DNA of 64,000 nucleotides from Halomontanus rarus (GTDB taxonomy: Archaea; Halobacteriota; Halobacteria; Halobacteriales; Natrialbaceae). Shown piece by piece: positions 63,738 through 64,000 of the stretch. A program made the position numbers and the translations under genes. Below the pieces are notes generated by a model. That model was not told where the DNA came from and did not search any database. It saw nothing but the letters and a program-made list of their open reading frames with translations. Positions within the stretch are counted from its first letter, which is position 1. The number at the start of each line of letters is the position of its first letter. The stretch lies in NCBI RefSeq assembly GCF_017357405.1, contig NZ_CP071597.1, forward strand, positions 3,348,001-3,412,000, given 5' to 3'.

Positions 63738-64000
63738 TCACGAGAGCCATCCCCGAAGTCGCTCGAGAAGACCCTGCTTCGTCCGTTCGCTCTCGAGTGT
63801 CCATCCCGCCTTTTCCGCAGCGTCGGTGATGGGGACGAACTCCCAGCCGGTGTGCTCGGCGATCCGTCGATCCTCCGTTCCCGCGCCGACGAACACGTGT
63901 CGCTCCGTCCCGGTCTCCTGTCTGATCTCCGAACTCGCCAACCACTTGTCGCGCCCGCCGAGGTCGAAATCCGGCTCGAGATCGTGTTCTCGAACGTAGG
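63738..64000 (-). CDS. C-terminal part of a conserved haloarchaeal protein (5' end outside window)
   Basis: The frame is open from the right edge and ends at TGA 63740-63738, giving 86 residues. Readable segments are YVREHDLEPDFDLGGRDKW, HVFVGAGTEDRRIAE, GWEFVPITDAAEKAGW and RLRGWLS. I cannot name the family with confidence. The only in-frame start candidate inside the window (a TTG at 63941) would cut through a well-formed region, so the true start is beyond base 64000. Confidence 0.6.
   Translation of the reverse strand, partial: YVREHDLEPDFDLGGRDKWLASSEIRQETGTERHVFVGAGTEDRRIAEHTGWEFVPITDAAEKAGWTLESERTKQGLLERLRGWLS

Overview
The window is a piece of a haloarchaeal chromosome (class Halobacteria, most likely a Natrialbales-type genome). 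Base composition is GC-rich throughout, the encoded proteins are strongly acidic, promoters look archaeal (TATA-like boxes about 28 bases before start codons, with many apparently leaderless messages), and the gene set is archaeal (SecE-Spt5, L37e-LSm, MBF1, Elp3, pelota, RqcH, PolX, Dna2-like nuclease-helicase). I see no CRISPR array, transposase, integrase or rRNA. There is one tRNA, tRNA-Leu(GAG).

Layout. 1-6 kb: endonuclease V (cut by the window edge), an AN1-rhomboid protease, PolX, a Mut7-C protein and a PHP protein. 6-10.7 kb: secE-spt5, an array of covarying hairpins, gluconate dehydratase, AlaX and MBF1. 10.8-15.4 kb: tRNA-Leu followed by three hairpins, GDPD, a DUF420 protein, PurF, and the L37e/LSm pair. 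15.7-19.8 kb: small membrane proteins, an F420-associated-type metalloprotease and conserved hypotheticals. 19.9-28.6 kb: Elp3, a response regulator with PAS domains, a ZIP-transporter remnant, RqcH, pelota and a J-domain ferredoxin. The two ribosome-rescue factors are near neighbours. 28.7-34.4 kb: an RND exporter with a TrmB regulator in one operon, an RNase Z-like MBL protein, and a second MBL gene broken by one in-frame amber codon. 34.5-39.3 kb: an Lhr-type helicase carrying a 563-residue intein exactly in its Walker A motif, plus a 57-bp in-frame tandem repeat. 40-49.5 kb: an RsmC-like methyltransferase, an AIR-synthase family protein, a K+ channel with RCK domain, a LarA-type protein, DsrE, PAP2 and the Dna2-like nuclease-helicase. 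49.7-56.0 kb: a complete seven-gene Mrp Na+/H+ antiporter operon (A-G). 56.2-64 kb: a large zinc-finger/S1/OB/DHH-like protein, a three-gene acid-sugar operon (DUF1537 kinase, PdxA-type dehydrogenase, LarA-like protein), a small conserved protein, an MBL hydrolase and a truncated gene at the edge.

The most unusual signals are three. First, a protein-coding palindromic element is found in tandem in the helicase gene and once in the RND gene, with a compensatory change in its hairpin stem. Second, alternating covarying stem-loops overlap the gluconate dehydratase stop codon. Third, a kinase/PdxA/LarA-like operon has a paired 14-bp direct repeat upstream; it may be an uncharacterised acid-sugar catabolic route. 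Functions are inferred from motifs and family knowledge only; no database search was possible.
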